Notes: generated from the sequence alone by a model not told the origin. A stretch of 64,000 bases of DNA from Actinomycetes bacterium (GCA_029778715.1 JAKOPT010000045.1:1-64000), one strand, 5' to 3'; positions 7,259 to 16,214 are shown, counted from the stretch's first letter. Numbers and translations are program-made.

Positions 7259-8122
7259 GGGGGAGAGGAGATCACCGTGGGCGTCGAGGCGAGCCAGGAC
7301 ATCCTCGAAAGGCACCTGCTCGATCGCGCCACGCGCCGCGGCACCAGCCTCGATCTCGGCCCAGGTCCGCGGCGCCGCCACGCACGGCAACTCCCGCCCG
7401 CGCAGCGAGTAGGGGCTGATCGTCGTCTTCGCCGCGACGTTCTGGCTCCAGTCGAGCAGCACCTTCCCCGGCCGCAGCGAGCGCGTCATCCGCCACACGA
7501 CCAGATCCGGGAACCGTTGCGTCAGTTCCTGGGCCAGGTGTTGGGCGAGGTCGCGCACCTGGTCGCTGCTCAGGTCGCCGGCGAGCGCGGCATACAGTTG
7601 CAGGCCCTTGCTGCCCGAGGTGACCGGCACCATCTCCATCCCGAGGCCGGCGAGCCGATCGCGCACGGCCAGCGCGACGATGCAGCATTCGTGCAGGTCA
7701 GCGGGCCGTCCGGGGTCGAGGTCGATAACGAGCCGGTCCGGGGGCGCGGGCTCGCCGTCGGCATCAAGGCGCCACTGGGGGACGTGGAACTCCAGTGAGT
7801 TGAGGTTCGCCAGGTACGTCAACGCCGCGACATCCGGCACGAGCGGATAGGTCACGTCGCCCACCCGCGCCCGCGGCAACCAATCGGGCGCCCCGGACGG
7901 CACGTTCTTCTCGAAGAAGCTGTCGCCCGCGACCCCGTGCGGCCATCGCACCCGGGTGACCGGCCGTCCCTGAAGGTGGCGCAGCAGCACCGGCGCGACC
8001 CGCGCGTAGTAGTGGAGCACCTCGCCCTTGGTCGTCTCGGTCGCGGGGTACATCACCTTGGCCAGGCTCGTCAGCCGCAGCATCCGCTCGCCGACAACGG
8101 CCCGCGTCACGTCCTCAGCCAT
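7247..8122 (-). CDS. LigD-type polymerase/primase (AEP superfamily), stand-alone
   Basis: 291 residues, matching the polymerase domain of mycobacterial LigD. It fills gaps at DNA ends during non-homologous end joining, preferring ribonucleotides. Family landmarks: KVMYPATETTKGEVLHYY, RPVTRVRWPHGV, SLEFHVPQWR, the metal-binding VIDLDPG, VTSGSKGLQLY and RPGKVLLDWSQN. The ATG at 8122 overlaps the end of the upstream ligase gene by 8 nt, so the two are coupled. The nuclease (phosphoesterase) domain of classical LigD is absent here. Confidence 0.92.
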   Translation of the reverse strand: MAEDVTRAVVGERMLRLTSLAKVMYPATETTKGEVLHYYARVAPVLLRHLQGRPVTRVRWPHGVAGDSFFEKNVPSGAPDWLPRARVGDVTYPLVPDVAALTYLANLNSLEFHVPQWRLDADGEPAPPDRLVIDLDPGRPADLHECCIVALAVRDRLAGLGMEMVPVTSGSKGLQLYAALAGDLSSDQVRDLAQHLAQELTQRFPDLVVWRMTRSLRPGKVLLDWSQNVAAKTTISPYSLRGRELPCVAAPRTWAEIEAGAAARGAIEQVPFEDVLARLDAHGDLLSPDSR

Positions 8123-9101
8123 CGCCCACCTCGGCGAGGTCATCCGGGTCCAGGTCGGCTCGCATCCCCAGGTATGCCGCCTGCCGCAGTCGCGCTCCCC
8201 CCGACCCACCGCCCCAGCCGAGGCTGCGTACCTCGATGACGAGGCGCGGCGCCACCCAGGTCGTGCCGTCGGCGTCCTCCGCGGGCACCGGCCCAGAGAA
8301 CGGGGAAGCCAACCGCCGCAACGGCTTCAGTTCCGCAAGGAGCCGCTCACCGGCAGCCCCGGCGAGTCCGGAACCGACACGGCCGGCATACGCCCAGCCC
8401 CCGGCGCCGTTCGGCACCCCCACGAGCACGGCACCCAACCGGGTGGTGGAGCCGACCTCCGGGCGCCACCCACCGACGAGCACCGAGCGGCTGGTCCGAT
8501 GCGCGCACTTGAGCCAGTGCGAGGAGCGGCGGCCCGCGGAATACGGGGAATCGCGGCGTTTGGACACCACCCCCTCCAGACCCTGTTCCTTGGTCGCCGC
8601 CCACAACCCGGGCCCGTCGTCAAAGGTCGCAGGCACCTGGACGTGCGGGCCGCCGAGGTCGAGGCGGTCGAGCAAGTCGCGACGCGCGGACCAGGGCTGG
8701 CCGGTGAGGTCCGCACCGAAGAGGCGGAGCAGGTCGAACACGACATAGGTCACGGGAAACGCCCCGGCCAGCCGGGCCGCCTTGGCGGCGTCGCGGACAT
8801 GCATCCGCTCGGTGAGGGCGGCGAAGGACGGCCGGCCCTCACGGACAACGACGAGTTCCCCGTCGAGGACGACGTCGTCATACGTTGCTGCCAGACCGGC
8901 GAGTTCGGGATAGGCCGCGGTGATCTCCCGGCCGCTGCGCGCATAGAGGCGCAACCCCCCGGTATGCCGCTCGGCGACCGCCCGCATCCCGTCCCACTTG
9001 ACCTCGTGGACCCACTCGGGCCCGGTCGGCACCTGCGTCGCCGCGGTGGCGAGCATCGGCGCGAACGGTGCGGACGGCATACGGCCCATCATGCCCGCCA
9101 C
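8115..9101 (-). CDS. ATP-dependent DNA ligase, LigD-ligase type
   Basis: 328 residues. Nucleotidyltransferase motif I is EVKWDGMR with Lys35 as the adenylated residue. Motif III-like VVLDGELVV, motif IV GLEGVVSKR and motif V HWLKCAH follow, then a C-terminal OB fold. It seals breaks in end joining and lies directly upstream of, and overlapping, the LigD-type polymerase gene. Ku is ~1.1 kb away on the other strand. Two or three alternative Met starts exist in the first eight residues; the first is used. Confidence 0.92.
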   Translation of the reverse strand: MAGMMGRMPSAPFAPMLATAATQVPTGPEWVHEVKWDGMRAVAERHTGGLRLYARSGREITAAYPELAGLAATYDDVVLDGELVVVREGRPSFAALTERMHVRDAAKAARLAGAFPVTYVVFDLLRLFGADLTGQPWSARRDLLDRLDLGGPHVQVPATFDDGPGLWAATKEQGLEGVVSKRRDSPYSAGRRSSHWLKCAHRTSRSVLVGGWRPEVGSTTRLGAVLVGVPNGAGGWAYAGRVGSGLAGAAGERLLAELKPLRRLASPFSGPVPAEDADGTTWVAPRLVIEVRSLGWGGGSGGARLRQAAYLGMRADLDPDDLAEVGDG

Positions 9102-9166
9102 CGCGCGACGGGAGGGCCCGGGCGCGTGCCCGTTCCCTCCCGTCGCCCCCGCCGGGCGCCCCCGAG

Positions 9167-10060
9167 TTACTGGCTGTAGGTCCGGGCGGTCCAGCCGGTG
9201 GCGACGATTGTGGTGCCGCCGACGATGTCCGAGCCGTTGCCGTCGTTGGCGTTCGGGTCGTACCAGACGCGGGCCTGACCCAGGGCGTTGATGCCGAGCA
9301 GGGCCCGCTGGTCGAAGGTGCCGTTACAGGTGCCGACGCTCAGGCTGCGCAGCCCGGCGAAGCCGCTGGCCTTGAGAGTGACCGAGGTCGTCTTGCCAAG
9401 GTTGTAGGGGATGGTCAACTCGCGCATCGTGCCGATGGTGTCGGTGACGATCGCCCGGTCGGCGATCGCGGTCCCCGTCGCGTCGCGAACCGAGCGCGAG
9501 ATGGCCATCGTCGCCACCGTGGTCCAGTTGCCGGGCTGGACGACCGGACCGGAGAGCGACACCTCGCCCGTCGGCCCGTGGCTGACGCGGTAGCGCAGCA
9601 ATTGCTGGGACGTCCTGCGGTAGAGGTAGGGGTAGCCGTAGGAGATCCACGCGGTGTCCTTCCACCCGGTGGTGATCGCCCGCAGCGTCCACGTGGAGGT
9701 CCAGGTGCCGTTGACGAGTTTGCCGTTGCGCTGGAGTTGGTCGACGGTGCCGTCCGGGGCCACCACCACGTCCGTGTTCACGAACGTGGTCTCGTCACCG
9801 GCCGCGCCGAGGTTCTGGTTGGCGATCGGCGTGAAGGGCAGCGGCTTCTCGACGTAACTCTGGGTGCTGCTCGCCGCCCCGTCGGCGTACTTGTACCAGA
9901 GCGCAACGCCCTTGGTGGTGTAGCCCCTGGTACCGACGTAGCAGGACGCCGGAACGGCCGGGTCGGGCCCGGGCTTGACCACGGCGGCGTTGGCGGCCGG
10001 CGCGGCGAGCGCGACGAGCGTCCCGGTCAAGGCGGCGGCGAACAGTGAACGCACCCGCAT
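9167..10060 (-). CDS. Secreted protein of unknown function
   Basis: 297 residues. Residues 1-26 are a Sec signal peptide (MRVRSL, then AAALTGTLVALAAP, ending ANA). The mature part is rich in Thr, Gly and aromatic residues, with Tyr/Trp-rich strands (WISYGYPYLYRR), two cysteines and a closing NDGNGSD-type segment, suggesting a beta-rich extracellular protein. The ATG has a GGGGA ribosome site. A much longer in-frame extension upstream is noise across the ku gene. No family recognised. Confidence 0.75.
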   Translation of the reverse strand: MRVRSLFAAALTGTLVALAAPAANAAVVKPGPDPAVPASCYVGTRGYTTKGVALWYKYADGAASSTQSYVEKPLPFTPIANQNLGAAGDETTFVNTDVVVAPDGTVDQLQRNGKLVNGTWTSTWTLRAITTGWKDTAWISYGYPYLYRRTSQQLLRYRVSHGPTGEVSLSGPVVQPGNWTTVATMAISRSVRDATGTAIADRAIVTDTIGTMRELTIPYNLGKTTSVTLKASGFAGLRSLSVGTCNGTFDQRALLGINALGQARVWYDPNANDGNGSDIVGGTTIVATGWTARTYSQ

Positions 10061-10237
10061 GATGAATCCCCGTTTCTGATCTGATCGAGAGGGCCGTGAA
10101 CTCACTTGCCCACGGACGAACGTAGATCGGTTCGCCGTGGCTGACCATGGGGAGCACTCCCCGGCCGGTATGCCGCACAGCCCGGCGGGCGACACGGCAT
10201 ACGGCTCCAGGGTGGCGAGATGGGGAACACTGGGGGA

Positions 10238-11032
10238 ATGCGTGCGATCTGGAAGGGCTCGGTCTCGTTCGGGCTGGTCAACGTGCCGGTGCGGCTGTAT
10301 TCGGCGACCGAGAACCACGACGTGCAGTTCCGGCAGGTGCATCGCGAAGACGGCGGGCGGATCCGGTATCAGCGGGTCTGCTCCGAATGCGGGAAACAGA
10401 TCGCCTACGACGATATCGCCAAGGGGTTCGAGACCGAGGACGGGGCGATGGTCGTCCTCGACGACGCCGACTTCGCCGAGTTGCCGAGCCGGACGTCCAA
10501 GGAGATCGGCGTCGTCAAGTTCGTGCCCGCCGACGAGATCGACCCCATGTGGCTCGACAAGTCGTACTACCTCGAGCCGGACAAGAGCGCGCTCAAGCCC
10601 TATGCGCTGCTGCGGGATGCGCTGGAGTCCGAGCGGCGGATGGCCGTGGTGACCGTGTCGATCCGGACCCGGATGACGATGGCGGTGCTGCGCGTGCGCG
10701 AGAGGGTCATCGTCATGCAGACCATGATCTGGCCCGACGAGATTCGGCGCCCCGACTTCTCGGTGCTGGAGGAGGAGACGCACGCGAGCGAGGCCGAGTT
10801 GGCGATGGCGCACCTGCTCATCGACCAGTTGGCGGGCGACTTCGAGCCCGACGAGTACGAAGACGACTACGCCATCGCCCTCAAGGAACTGGTGCGCGCC
10901 AAGGTCGAGGGCGGGCACGTTCAGGCGCCGGCGTTGGCCGCCGAGAATGCCGGCGAGGTCGTCGACCTGTTGGCCGCGTTGGCGCGGTCGGTGGAAAAGG
11001 CCAAGGCCGCCCGCGGCGAGACCGTCGCCTGA
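10238..11032 (+). CDS. ku: Ku protein (non-homologous end joining)
   Basis: 264 residues, a compact bacterial Ku. It forms a homodimer ring on double-strand ends and recruits LigD. Visible landmarks are the N-terminal WKGSVSFGLVNVPVRLY, then HREDGGRIRYQRVCSECGK, YYLEPDKSALKPYALLRDAL and an acidic-basic C terminus. The ATG at 10238 gives the conserved MRAIWKGS start. It works with the LigD-type polymerase and ligase at 7.2-9.1 kb. Confidence 0.95.
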   Translation: MRAIWKGSVSFGLVNVPVRLYSATENHDVQFRQVHREDGGRIRYQRVCSECGKQIAYDDIAKGFETEDGAMVVLDDADFAELPSRTSKEIGVVKFVPADEIDPMWLDKSYYLEPDKSALKPYALLRDALESERRMAVVTVSIRTRMTMAVLRVRERVIVMQTMIWPDEIRRPDFSVLEEETHASEAELAMAHLLIDQLAGDFEPDEYEDDYAIALKELVRAKVEGGHVQAPALAAENAGEVVDLLAALARSVEKAKAARGETVA

Positions 11033-11045
11033 GCCGGATCAGGCG
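11026..11045. terminator. Compact hairpin holding both stop codons of convergent genes
   Basis: CGCCTGA and TCAGGCG pair across a GCCGGA loop. The TGA of ku and the stop of the facing aminotransferase are the inner edges of the stem, so the genes are only 6 bp apart. No U-tract is seen, so termination is inferred. Confidence 0.45.
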
Positions 11046-12376
11046 TCGGCGACGAACTCGTCGGCCACACTCAGCGCGTCATCGAGCAGGTCGAGCCCCT
11101 CGATCATGTCGGCCTCGGTGATCGTGCACGGCGGCACGATGTGGGTGCGGTTGAAGTGGACGAACGGCCACAGTCCCCGCTCCTTGCAGGCGGCGGCGAA
11201 GGCGGCCATCGGCGCGGCTGCCGGCCCGGCCGCGTTGAAGGGCACGAGCGGCTCGCGGGTCTGCCGGTCCCGGACCAACTCCAGGGCCCAGAACACCCCG
11301 AGCCCGCGGACCTCACCGACGCTCGGGTGCGCCGCCGCGATCCTGCCGAGCCGCTCCCCGATGACCGGTTCGAGGGCGCGCACATGGTCGATGACGCCCT
11401 CGTCCTCGAAGATCTCCATCGACGCCACCGCCGAGGCACAGGCCAGCGGGTGGCCGCTGTAGGTCAGCCCACCCGGGTAGGCCCGGGTGTCGAACGTCGA
11501 AGCCACCGCCGCGGACATGATGACCCCGCCGAGCGGGACGTACCCAGAGTTGACCCCCTTGGCGAACGAGATCAGGTCGGGTCGCACCCCCCACCGGTCG
11601 ACGGCAAACCACTCGCCGCACCGCCCGAACCCGCTCATCACCTCGTCGGCGATGAAGAGGATGCCGAACTCGTCGCACAACTCGCGCACGCCCGCGAGAT
11701 ATCCGTCCGGGGGCACGAGGATCCCGTTGGTCCCGACGACGGTCTCGAGGAGGATCGCCGCGATGGTGCCCGGCCCCTCGACGGTGATGACGTCGCGCAG
11801 GTGGGCCAGGGCTCGCTCGCACTCCTGCGCCACCGACGTCGCGTGGAACGCCGACCGGTAGGGGTAGGGGCCCCAGAACTTGACGGCACCCGGCATACCG
11901 GGTTCGGAAGCCCACCGCCGCGGGTCGCCGGTCAACGCGATCGCCCCCGCGGTCGCCCCGTGATAGCTGCGGTATGCCGTGAGGATCTTGTGCCGCCCGG
12001 TGTGCAGGCGCGCCATCCGGATGGCATTTTCGTTGGCCTCGGCGCCGCCGTTGGTGAAGAAGACCTTGGCCATCCCCTCGGGAGCGCGTTCGACGATCAT
12101 CCGGGCCGCCTGCGAGCGCGCGTCGTTGGCGAAGGACGGGGCGATCGTCGTGAGCCGGGCCGCCTGCTCCTGGATGGCGGCGACCAGGCGCGGGTGCTGG
12201 TAGCCGATGTTGACGTTGACCAGTTGCGAGGAGAAGTCGAGGTAGGTCTTGCCGGTGTCGTCGGTGAACCGCACCCCCTCCGCCGAGACGATCGGCAGCG
12301 AGTTGAGGCCGGCCTGCGCCGACCAGGAGTGGAAAACATAGGAGGCGTCGTCAGCGCGAGTGCGGTCGTCGGTCAT
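11039..12376 (-). CDS. Class III PLP-dependent aminotransferase
   Basis: 445 residues. Fold type I, class III: FFTNGGAEANENAIRMAR, RSYHGATAGAIALTGD, the cofactor-binding FIADEVMSGFGRCG (Asp244) and the Schiff-base lysine in ISFAKGVNSG (Lys273). Such enzymes transfer amino groups of omega-amino acids such as taurine, beta-alanine or GABA; the exact substrate cannot be read from sequence. The ATG at 12376 is supported by a -10 box 7 nt upstream, so the transcript is probably leaderless. It is divergent from the glycosylase gene. Confidence 0.88.
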   Translation of the reverse strand: MTDDRTRADDASYVFHSWSAQAGLNSLPIVSAEGVRFTDDTGKTYLDFSSQLVNVNIGYQHPRLVAAIQEQAARLTTIAPSFANDARSQAARMIVERAPEGMAKVFFTNGGAEANENAIRMARLHTGRHKILTAYRSYHGATAGAIALTGDPRRWASEPGMPGAVKFWGPYPYRSAFHATSVAQECERALAHLRDVITVEGPGTIAAILLETVVGTNGILVPPDGYLAGVRELCDEFGILFIADEVMSGFGRCGEWFAVDRWGVRPDLISFAKGVNSGYVPLGGVIMSAAVASTFDTRAYPGGLTYSGHPLACASAVASMEIFEDEGVIDHVRALEPVIGERLGRIAAAHPSVGEVRGLGVFWALELVRDRQTREPLVPFNAAGPAAAPMAAFAAACKERGLWPFVHFNRTHIVPPCTITEADMIEGLDLLDDALSVADEFVADA

Positions 12377-12383
12377 GGCCCCC

Positions 12384-12389
12384 ACGGTA
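12384..12389 (-). promoter_or_regulatory. -10 box of a leaderless promoter for the aminotransferase
   Basis: TACCGT on the minus strand ends 7 nt before the ATG at 12376. Confidence 0.45.
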
Positions 12390-12452
12390 GGGCTTCGCCC
12401 AGGGTGTATGCCGTTTCCGCTCGCCGCGTGGGCGGGTGTCGGCAGGGCGGCA

Positions 12453-12458
12453 TACCCT
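12453..12458 (+). promoter_or_regulatory. -10 box of a leaderless promoter for the nei-type gene
   Basis: TACCCT, inside CGGCATACCCT, ends 7 nt before ATG at 12466. The box overlaps a copy of the CGGCATAC motif that recurs across the window. Confidence 0.5.
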
Positions 12459-12465
12459 TGCCGGC

Positions 12466-13434
12466 ATGCCCGAGGGTCACACGCTCCACCGGCTCGCCCA
12501 CACGCTCGACCGCGCGTTTGCCGGGACCACGCCGCGGGTGACGTCGCCGCAGGGGCGGTTCGTCGCGGGAGCGGCGCTGCTCGACGGGCGCGCCTGCGAG
12601 GGGGCGCAGGCGTGGGGCAAGCACCTGTTCGTCACGTTCGTCGGCGAGCGGATCCTCAACGTCCACCTCGGTCTCATCGGCGTTTTCGACGTGCTCCGGT
12701 ATGCCGCCGGGCCCGGTCTCGCGGTGCCGGCACCGCCCGCGGTGGGCGCGGTGCGGATGCGCTTGCTCACCGACGAGTGGGTGGCCGATCTCCGGGGCGC
12801 GACCGTCGTCGAGGTGGTCACGCCCGAGCAGCAGGCGGCGACGCTGGCCCGGTTAGGGCCGGACCCGTTGCGTGCCGGCGAGCCCGGTCAGGACCCGGCC
12901 CGATCGCTGGCCAAACTCGCGCGGACCGACCGGTCGATCGCCGAACTCCTCATGGATCAGTCGGTGCTCGCCGGGGTCGGCAACGTCTACCGGTGCGAGG
13001 TCCTGCACCGGCATCGGGTTGCGCCGTTCACGCCCGGGCGGCTGGTCAAGGCGTCGACGTGGCTGGAGTTGTGGGATGACCTGGTCGACCTCATGCCCCT
13101 CGGGGTTGCGTTCGGGCAGATCATCACCCTCCCCGAACAGGTTGAGGAAGCGCAGGCGCTGCTCGCCCCGGTGCGCGCTGACGGCGAGGCCCAGGCGAGC
13201 GGCGAGCCGGCGGCATACGTCGTCGACTGGCAAGGAGGCGCGGAGGGCGAGCGCGGCCGGGGCCGGGGACGGAGCAAGCGGCCGGCCTACGAGGTGGTGA
13301 GCCCGCTGCCTCGGGAGTATGCCGTCTACAAGCGCACCGGCGAGCCGTGCCCACGGTGCGGGGCACGGGTGCGCAGCCAGGTGGTGGCGGGCCGCACGCT
13401 CTACTGGTGTGGGCGCTGCCAGCGCCGCCGCTAG
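12466..13434 (+). CDS. nei: Endonuclease VIII-like DNA glycosylase (Nei/Fpg family)
   Basis: 322 residues. The start MPEGHTLHR places catalytic Pro2 and Glu3 as in Nei-type enzymes (Fpg has MPELPE). The helix-two-turn-helix segment is around DQSVLAGVGNVYRCEVL, and the C-terminal zinc finger CPRCG...CGRCQ closes the protein. It removes oxidised pyrimidines and nicks at the abasic site. It is ~40 residues longer than the E. coli enzyme because of an insert (EGERGRGRGRSKR) before the finger. The leaderless start is supported by its -10 box. Confidence 0.9.
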   Translation: MPEGHTLHRLAHTLDRAFAGTTPRVTSPQGRFVAGAALLDGRACEGAQAWGKHLFVTFVGERILNVHLGLIGVFDVLRYAAGPGLAVPAPPAVGAVRMRLLTDEWVADLRGATVVEVVTPEQQAATLARLGPDPLRAGEPGQDPARSLAKLARTDRSIAELLMDQSVLAGVGNVYRCEVLHRHRVAPFTPGRLVKASTWLELWDDLVDLMPLGVAFGQIITLPEQVEEAQALLAPVRADGEAQASGEPAAYVVDWQGGAEGERGRGRGRSKRPAYEVVSPLPREYAVYKRTGEPCPRCGARVRSQVVAGRTLYWCGRCQRRR

Positions 13435-13448
13435 CCGGGCCGGAGGGA

Positions 13449-14054
13449 CTACGTGGGGCAGGTCGTGCCGTAGGTCGTGCCAAAGATTCCTTGCACGACC
13501 GAGGTGCAACTGAACGAAGCGCCACAACTGGCCAAGGAGGTGCCGGCGAACGACACCGTGATCCGCGAGCGGTAGTTCCAGCCGACCGCCAGCCCATCGG
13601 TGTAGACCCAACTGACCGTGCCTCCGGCGGGGATGACCGACGTCGTCGTGAAGACGAAGGTCGCCACTCGGCCCGACAGAGCTTGGGTGAGCGGCGTCGT
13701 CGTGAGCCCGACCATCCCCGACACCGTGATGGACAGCGGTAGCGCGTCTTGGCGTTGCAGGTACCAACTGATCGTCGTCCCGATGGGGATGGGGGCGGCC
13801 GTCACCGGGTTGGTCACCGTGATCCGGTCGGACGTATTCGATTCCTTGGCCTCGGCCGCGACCGGCACCGGGCAGGTGGGCGAGGCGGCGAAGGCAGGAA
13901 CAGCCGTGGCGACCGCGAGAACCGGGAGAGTCCAGGCCGCGCCCCGCGTCACCGCCCGCCGTCGAATGGGACGAGCCGTCGCGTCCTCGGGGCGGGCGGG
14001 ATCAGGGGGCGATACGAGGTCCTTGGGCTGGTTTGCGTTCACGAGTCCCTCCAA
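13449..14054 (-). CDS. Tat-exported protein of unknown function
   Basis: 201 residues. After a polar leader, residues ~30-57 read RPIRRRAVTRGAAWTLP then a hydrophobic stretch to PAFAASP: a twin-arginine signal peptide with an AxA cleavage site. The mature part is Thr/Ser/Val-rich with a beta-sandwich look (ITVTNPVTAAPIPIG, VSWVYTDGLAVGWNYR) and four cysteines, resembling cell-surface beta proteins. No named family recognised. It converges on the nei-type gene with a 14-bp gap. Confidence 0.7.
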   Translation of the reverse strand: MEGLVNANQPKDLVSPPDPARPEDATARPIRRRAVTRGAAWTLPVLAVATAVPAFAASPTCPVPVAAEAKESNTSDRITVTNPVTAAPIPIGTTISWYLQRQDALPLSITVSGMVGLTTTPLTQALSGRVATFVFTTTSVIPAGGTVSWVYTDGLAVGWNYRSRITVSFAGTSLASCGASFSCTSVVQGIFGTTYGTTCPT

Positions 14055-14779
14055 CTAGTTGTGTGAGTCAAGTAGCCAGATATGCAACGTATCAGTGAAA
14101 GGCGTCTTACCTGGGGGCAATCCCGATCTCCCGACAGAGGGGGGGGCTCGCCTGATCCATGTGGGGGATATCAATAGTCCATATGGGTGATATTTCATGC
14201 TCACTCGGCAGCGATACCCCAAAGTAATTGATCATGACACTACTTTCCTGGCCCTCGTCAGTCGTCAGGAAGATCGTTTGATTCATCCGGGGTCTTCCCT
14301 ATCCGCGACGCGCTCGAGGTCGGAGTCCTCGGGCGGTATCTCAGGGCACGCTGTAGCGGCCGCCGATCGCTCCCGGCGTCCGGCCGGGGACGGGCGGCAT
14401 ACCGGGCGCGGGGGCGGGCGGCATACCGGAAAAATCGGTGGCGCGGCCGAGCGCGTCTGGCCTACCGTCGTCGACGGCCCGAATCGCGTCCGCAGCCAAC
14501 CCGGGGTACCGGGGCGGTCCTGCACCTTGGCGGATTCTCGGCTCGCCTTCGGGTAACGCAGCCCTCCACTGGCATGTCGAGGTTCGAATCCTCACCAGGC
14601 GATGCCGGCCGGGCAACGGGTGCGGGACGCCAAGCGGTGAGCGTATGCCGCGCCCGCGGCATACGACATCACCCCGCCTCCCGCGCCCGCCGGCCGGCGT
14701 CGTCGCCCGCCTGCTGACGGCTGGGTCCGCCCGAGCCCCCGTCCGTCCCGTCGATCCGCACCGCGAGGAGGTGCCCGAG
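14055..14779. other. Intergenic region without a convincing gene
   Basis: About 725 bp. 14055-14300 is locally AT-richer and holds an imperfect direct repeat CCATRTGGGKGATAT (14157-14171 and 14179-14193, 22-bp period), a possible regulator site for the Tat-exported gene. Around 14560-14605 lies a TpsiC-arm-like GAGGTTCGAATCCTC, but no complete tRNA can be folded. Three CGGCATAC/GTATGCCG motifs occur in the second half. Confidence 0.6.
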
Positions 14780-15436
14780 ATGTCCCTGTTCACCATCACC
14801 GTTCCCGCCCACACCACCGCCGTGCAATACCGCCACGGCGCGTTCGACACCGTCCTCGAATCCGGGCGGCACCCGCTGCGGTCCGGCACGACCCGGGTGC
14901 TCGTCGAGCGGCGCGAGACGCTGCTGCCGCTGGCGTTGCAGGACATCCTCAGCGCCGACGGCCTGTCCGTGCGCGTATCGGCGACGCTGCGCCTGTCGGT
15001 CGCCGACCCGGTCGCCTTCGTCGAGAAGTCCGCCGACCCGTATGCCGTGGTTTACCTTGCCGCGCAGGTGGCCCTCCGCGAGGGGCTGGCCGGGCTGAGC
15101 GCCGAGGAGATCGGACAGCGCGGCGCGCCGCTGCCGGTGGCCGCGATGACCGAGGCGGTGGGTGCGGTGGCCGCGACCGTCGGCCTGGCCGTGCTCGAGA
15201 TCGTCGTCAAGGACATCGTCCTGCCGCCCGATCTGCGGGCCGCCCAACTCGAGGTCGTGACGGCGCGGGCGCGCGGGTTGGCCCGCCTGGAGGCGGCGCG
15301 CGCCGAAACCGCCGCGCTGCGCACCCTGGCCAACGGTGCCGCACTACTCGACAAGCACCCGGCGTTGGCGCGGCTGCGCCTGGTGCAGTCCGCGCCCTAC
15401 GGCTCCCAGGTCGTGGTCAAGGTCAAGGACGCCTGA
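14780..15436 (+). CDS. SPFH/band-7 (slipin-like) domain protein
   Basis: 218 residues. The SPFH core is clear: VPAHTTAVQYRHGAFDTVLESGRH, then TRVLVERRETLLPLALQDILSADG, VSATLRLSVADPVAFVE and a helical AQLEVVTARARGLARLEAARAETAALR. Family members assemble into membrane-associated oligomers that organise lipid domains. This copy lacks an obvious N-terminal membrane anchor, so it is short for the family. The ATG has a GAGGAGG ribosome site. Confidence 0.8.
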   Translation: MSLFTITVPAHTTAVQYRHGAFDTVLESGRHPLRSGTTRVLVERRETLLPLALQDILSADGLSVRVSATLRLSVADPVAFVEKSADPYAVVYLAAQVALREGLAGLSAEEIGQRGAPLPVAAMTEAVGAVAATVGLAVLEIVVKDIVLPPDLRAAQLEVVTARARGLARLEAARAETAALRTLANGAALLDKHPALARLRLVQSAPYGSQVVVKVKDA

Positions 15437-15493
15437 GCGGGCGGCTTGGCGCCGCTCGGCTTGGCGCGCTCTGCCACCGCCCAGTTGCGGCGT

Positions 15494-15541
15494 TGAGTGT
15501 GGAGTTTTCGTGGTGGAGACCACGAAAACTCCACACTCAAT
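15494..15541. terminator. Perfect 22-bp-stem hairpin between convergent genes
   Basis: Arms 15494-15515 and 15520-15541 are exactly complementary around a GGAG loop. The arm contains AGTTTTCGTGG, giving T-runs in both directions, so it can serve as a bidirectional terminator. It covers the stop codon of the facing PIN gene. Confidence 0.65.
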
Positions 15542-16160
15542 CGGATCTGGCATCTTCGCGACTGGCCCCGGCCACCCACGGTATGCCGCCGATCCTTGCC
15601 TGCACGCGGCGTACCAGTTCCGCGAATTGTGGGCAGCCAGCCGCGTCGAGATACTCGGGGAGTTGGGCTTCGTCCCGTTTGTTGGCCCAATACCTCATCT
15701 GCTCACGAGTGACGCTCTCCACGTGCGCCGGCGCGGCCGCGTGAATGAGCACGAAGAAGGCATCCGGATCTATGACCTCGTAGGAGGTATCGCGATCATC
15801 GAAGTCGTTGACGTTGACCGTGAGGAGGTAATCGGCCCTGCACGCGGTAGCTGCCGCGTGCACGTGGGCGTCGTGTGTGTCTTTGCCTCGGTAGGAGCCG
15901 TCGACCTCGAATTCCTCGACGCGCCCGCCCTCGAAGAAGCCAGCGATGCGGTCGCGGACCGCGCGGATCTTGTGACCGGGCCAACCGGGATTGTCTCGGC
16001 GCAGGTGATAGAGCACCTCCGCCATGACGTCCTCAGACCAACACACGACAAAAGCGGGCGTGCTGCCTTCAAGGCTGAGTAGGCCCAGCCAGTCTCGAAG
16101 GGTTCGCGAGTAGAGGACGTTGCTGTCGACAAAGACCCGTGACGGACCGACGATGGACAC
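15537..16160 (-). CDS. PIN-domain protein, probable toxin
   Basis: 207 residues. PIN acidic residues are visible in RVFVDSNVLYSRTLRDWL, WSEDVMAEVLYHLRR and GKDTHDAHVHAAATACRADYLLTVNVNDF. Such proteins are metal-dependent ribonucleases. It is longer than VapC (~130 residues), matching the class of PIN proteins paired with excisionase-like antitoxins. A GTG start gives VSIVGPSRVFVD. The upstream partner ends 54 nt before. Confidence 0.75.
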   Translation of the reverse strand: MSIVGPSRVFVDSNVLYSRTLRDWLGLLSLEGSTPAFVVCWSEDVMAEVLYHLRRDNPGWPGHKIRAVRDRIAGFFEGGRVEEFEVDGSYRGKDTHDAHVHAAATACRADYLLTVNVNDFDDRDTSYEVIDPDAFFVLIHAAAPAHVESVTREQMRYWANKRDEAQLPEYLDAAGCPQFAELVRRVQARIGGIPWVAGASREDARSD

Positions 16161-16214
16161 ACGAGCAGACTATCCACCGGCCCCGACACCCGCCGAGCAA
16201 GTATGGACCAGCCC

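Noticed and set aside
9167-10918. Single 583-residue protein
   Set aside because: Residues before the signal peptide lie opposite the ku gene and its promoter, and are low-complexity; the signal peptide and ribosome site at 10060 fix the start.
14560-14605. tRNA gene
   Set aside because: A GAGGTTCGAATCCTC T-arm-like hairpin is present, but no matching acceptor, D arm or anticodon arm can be built upstream; chance or a remnant.
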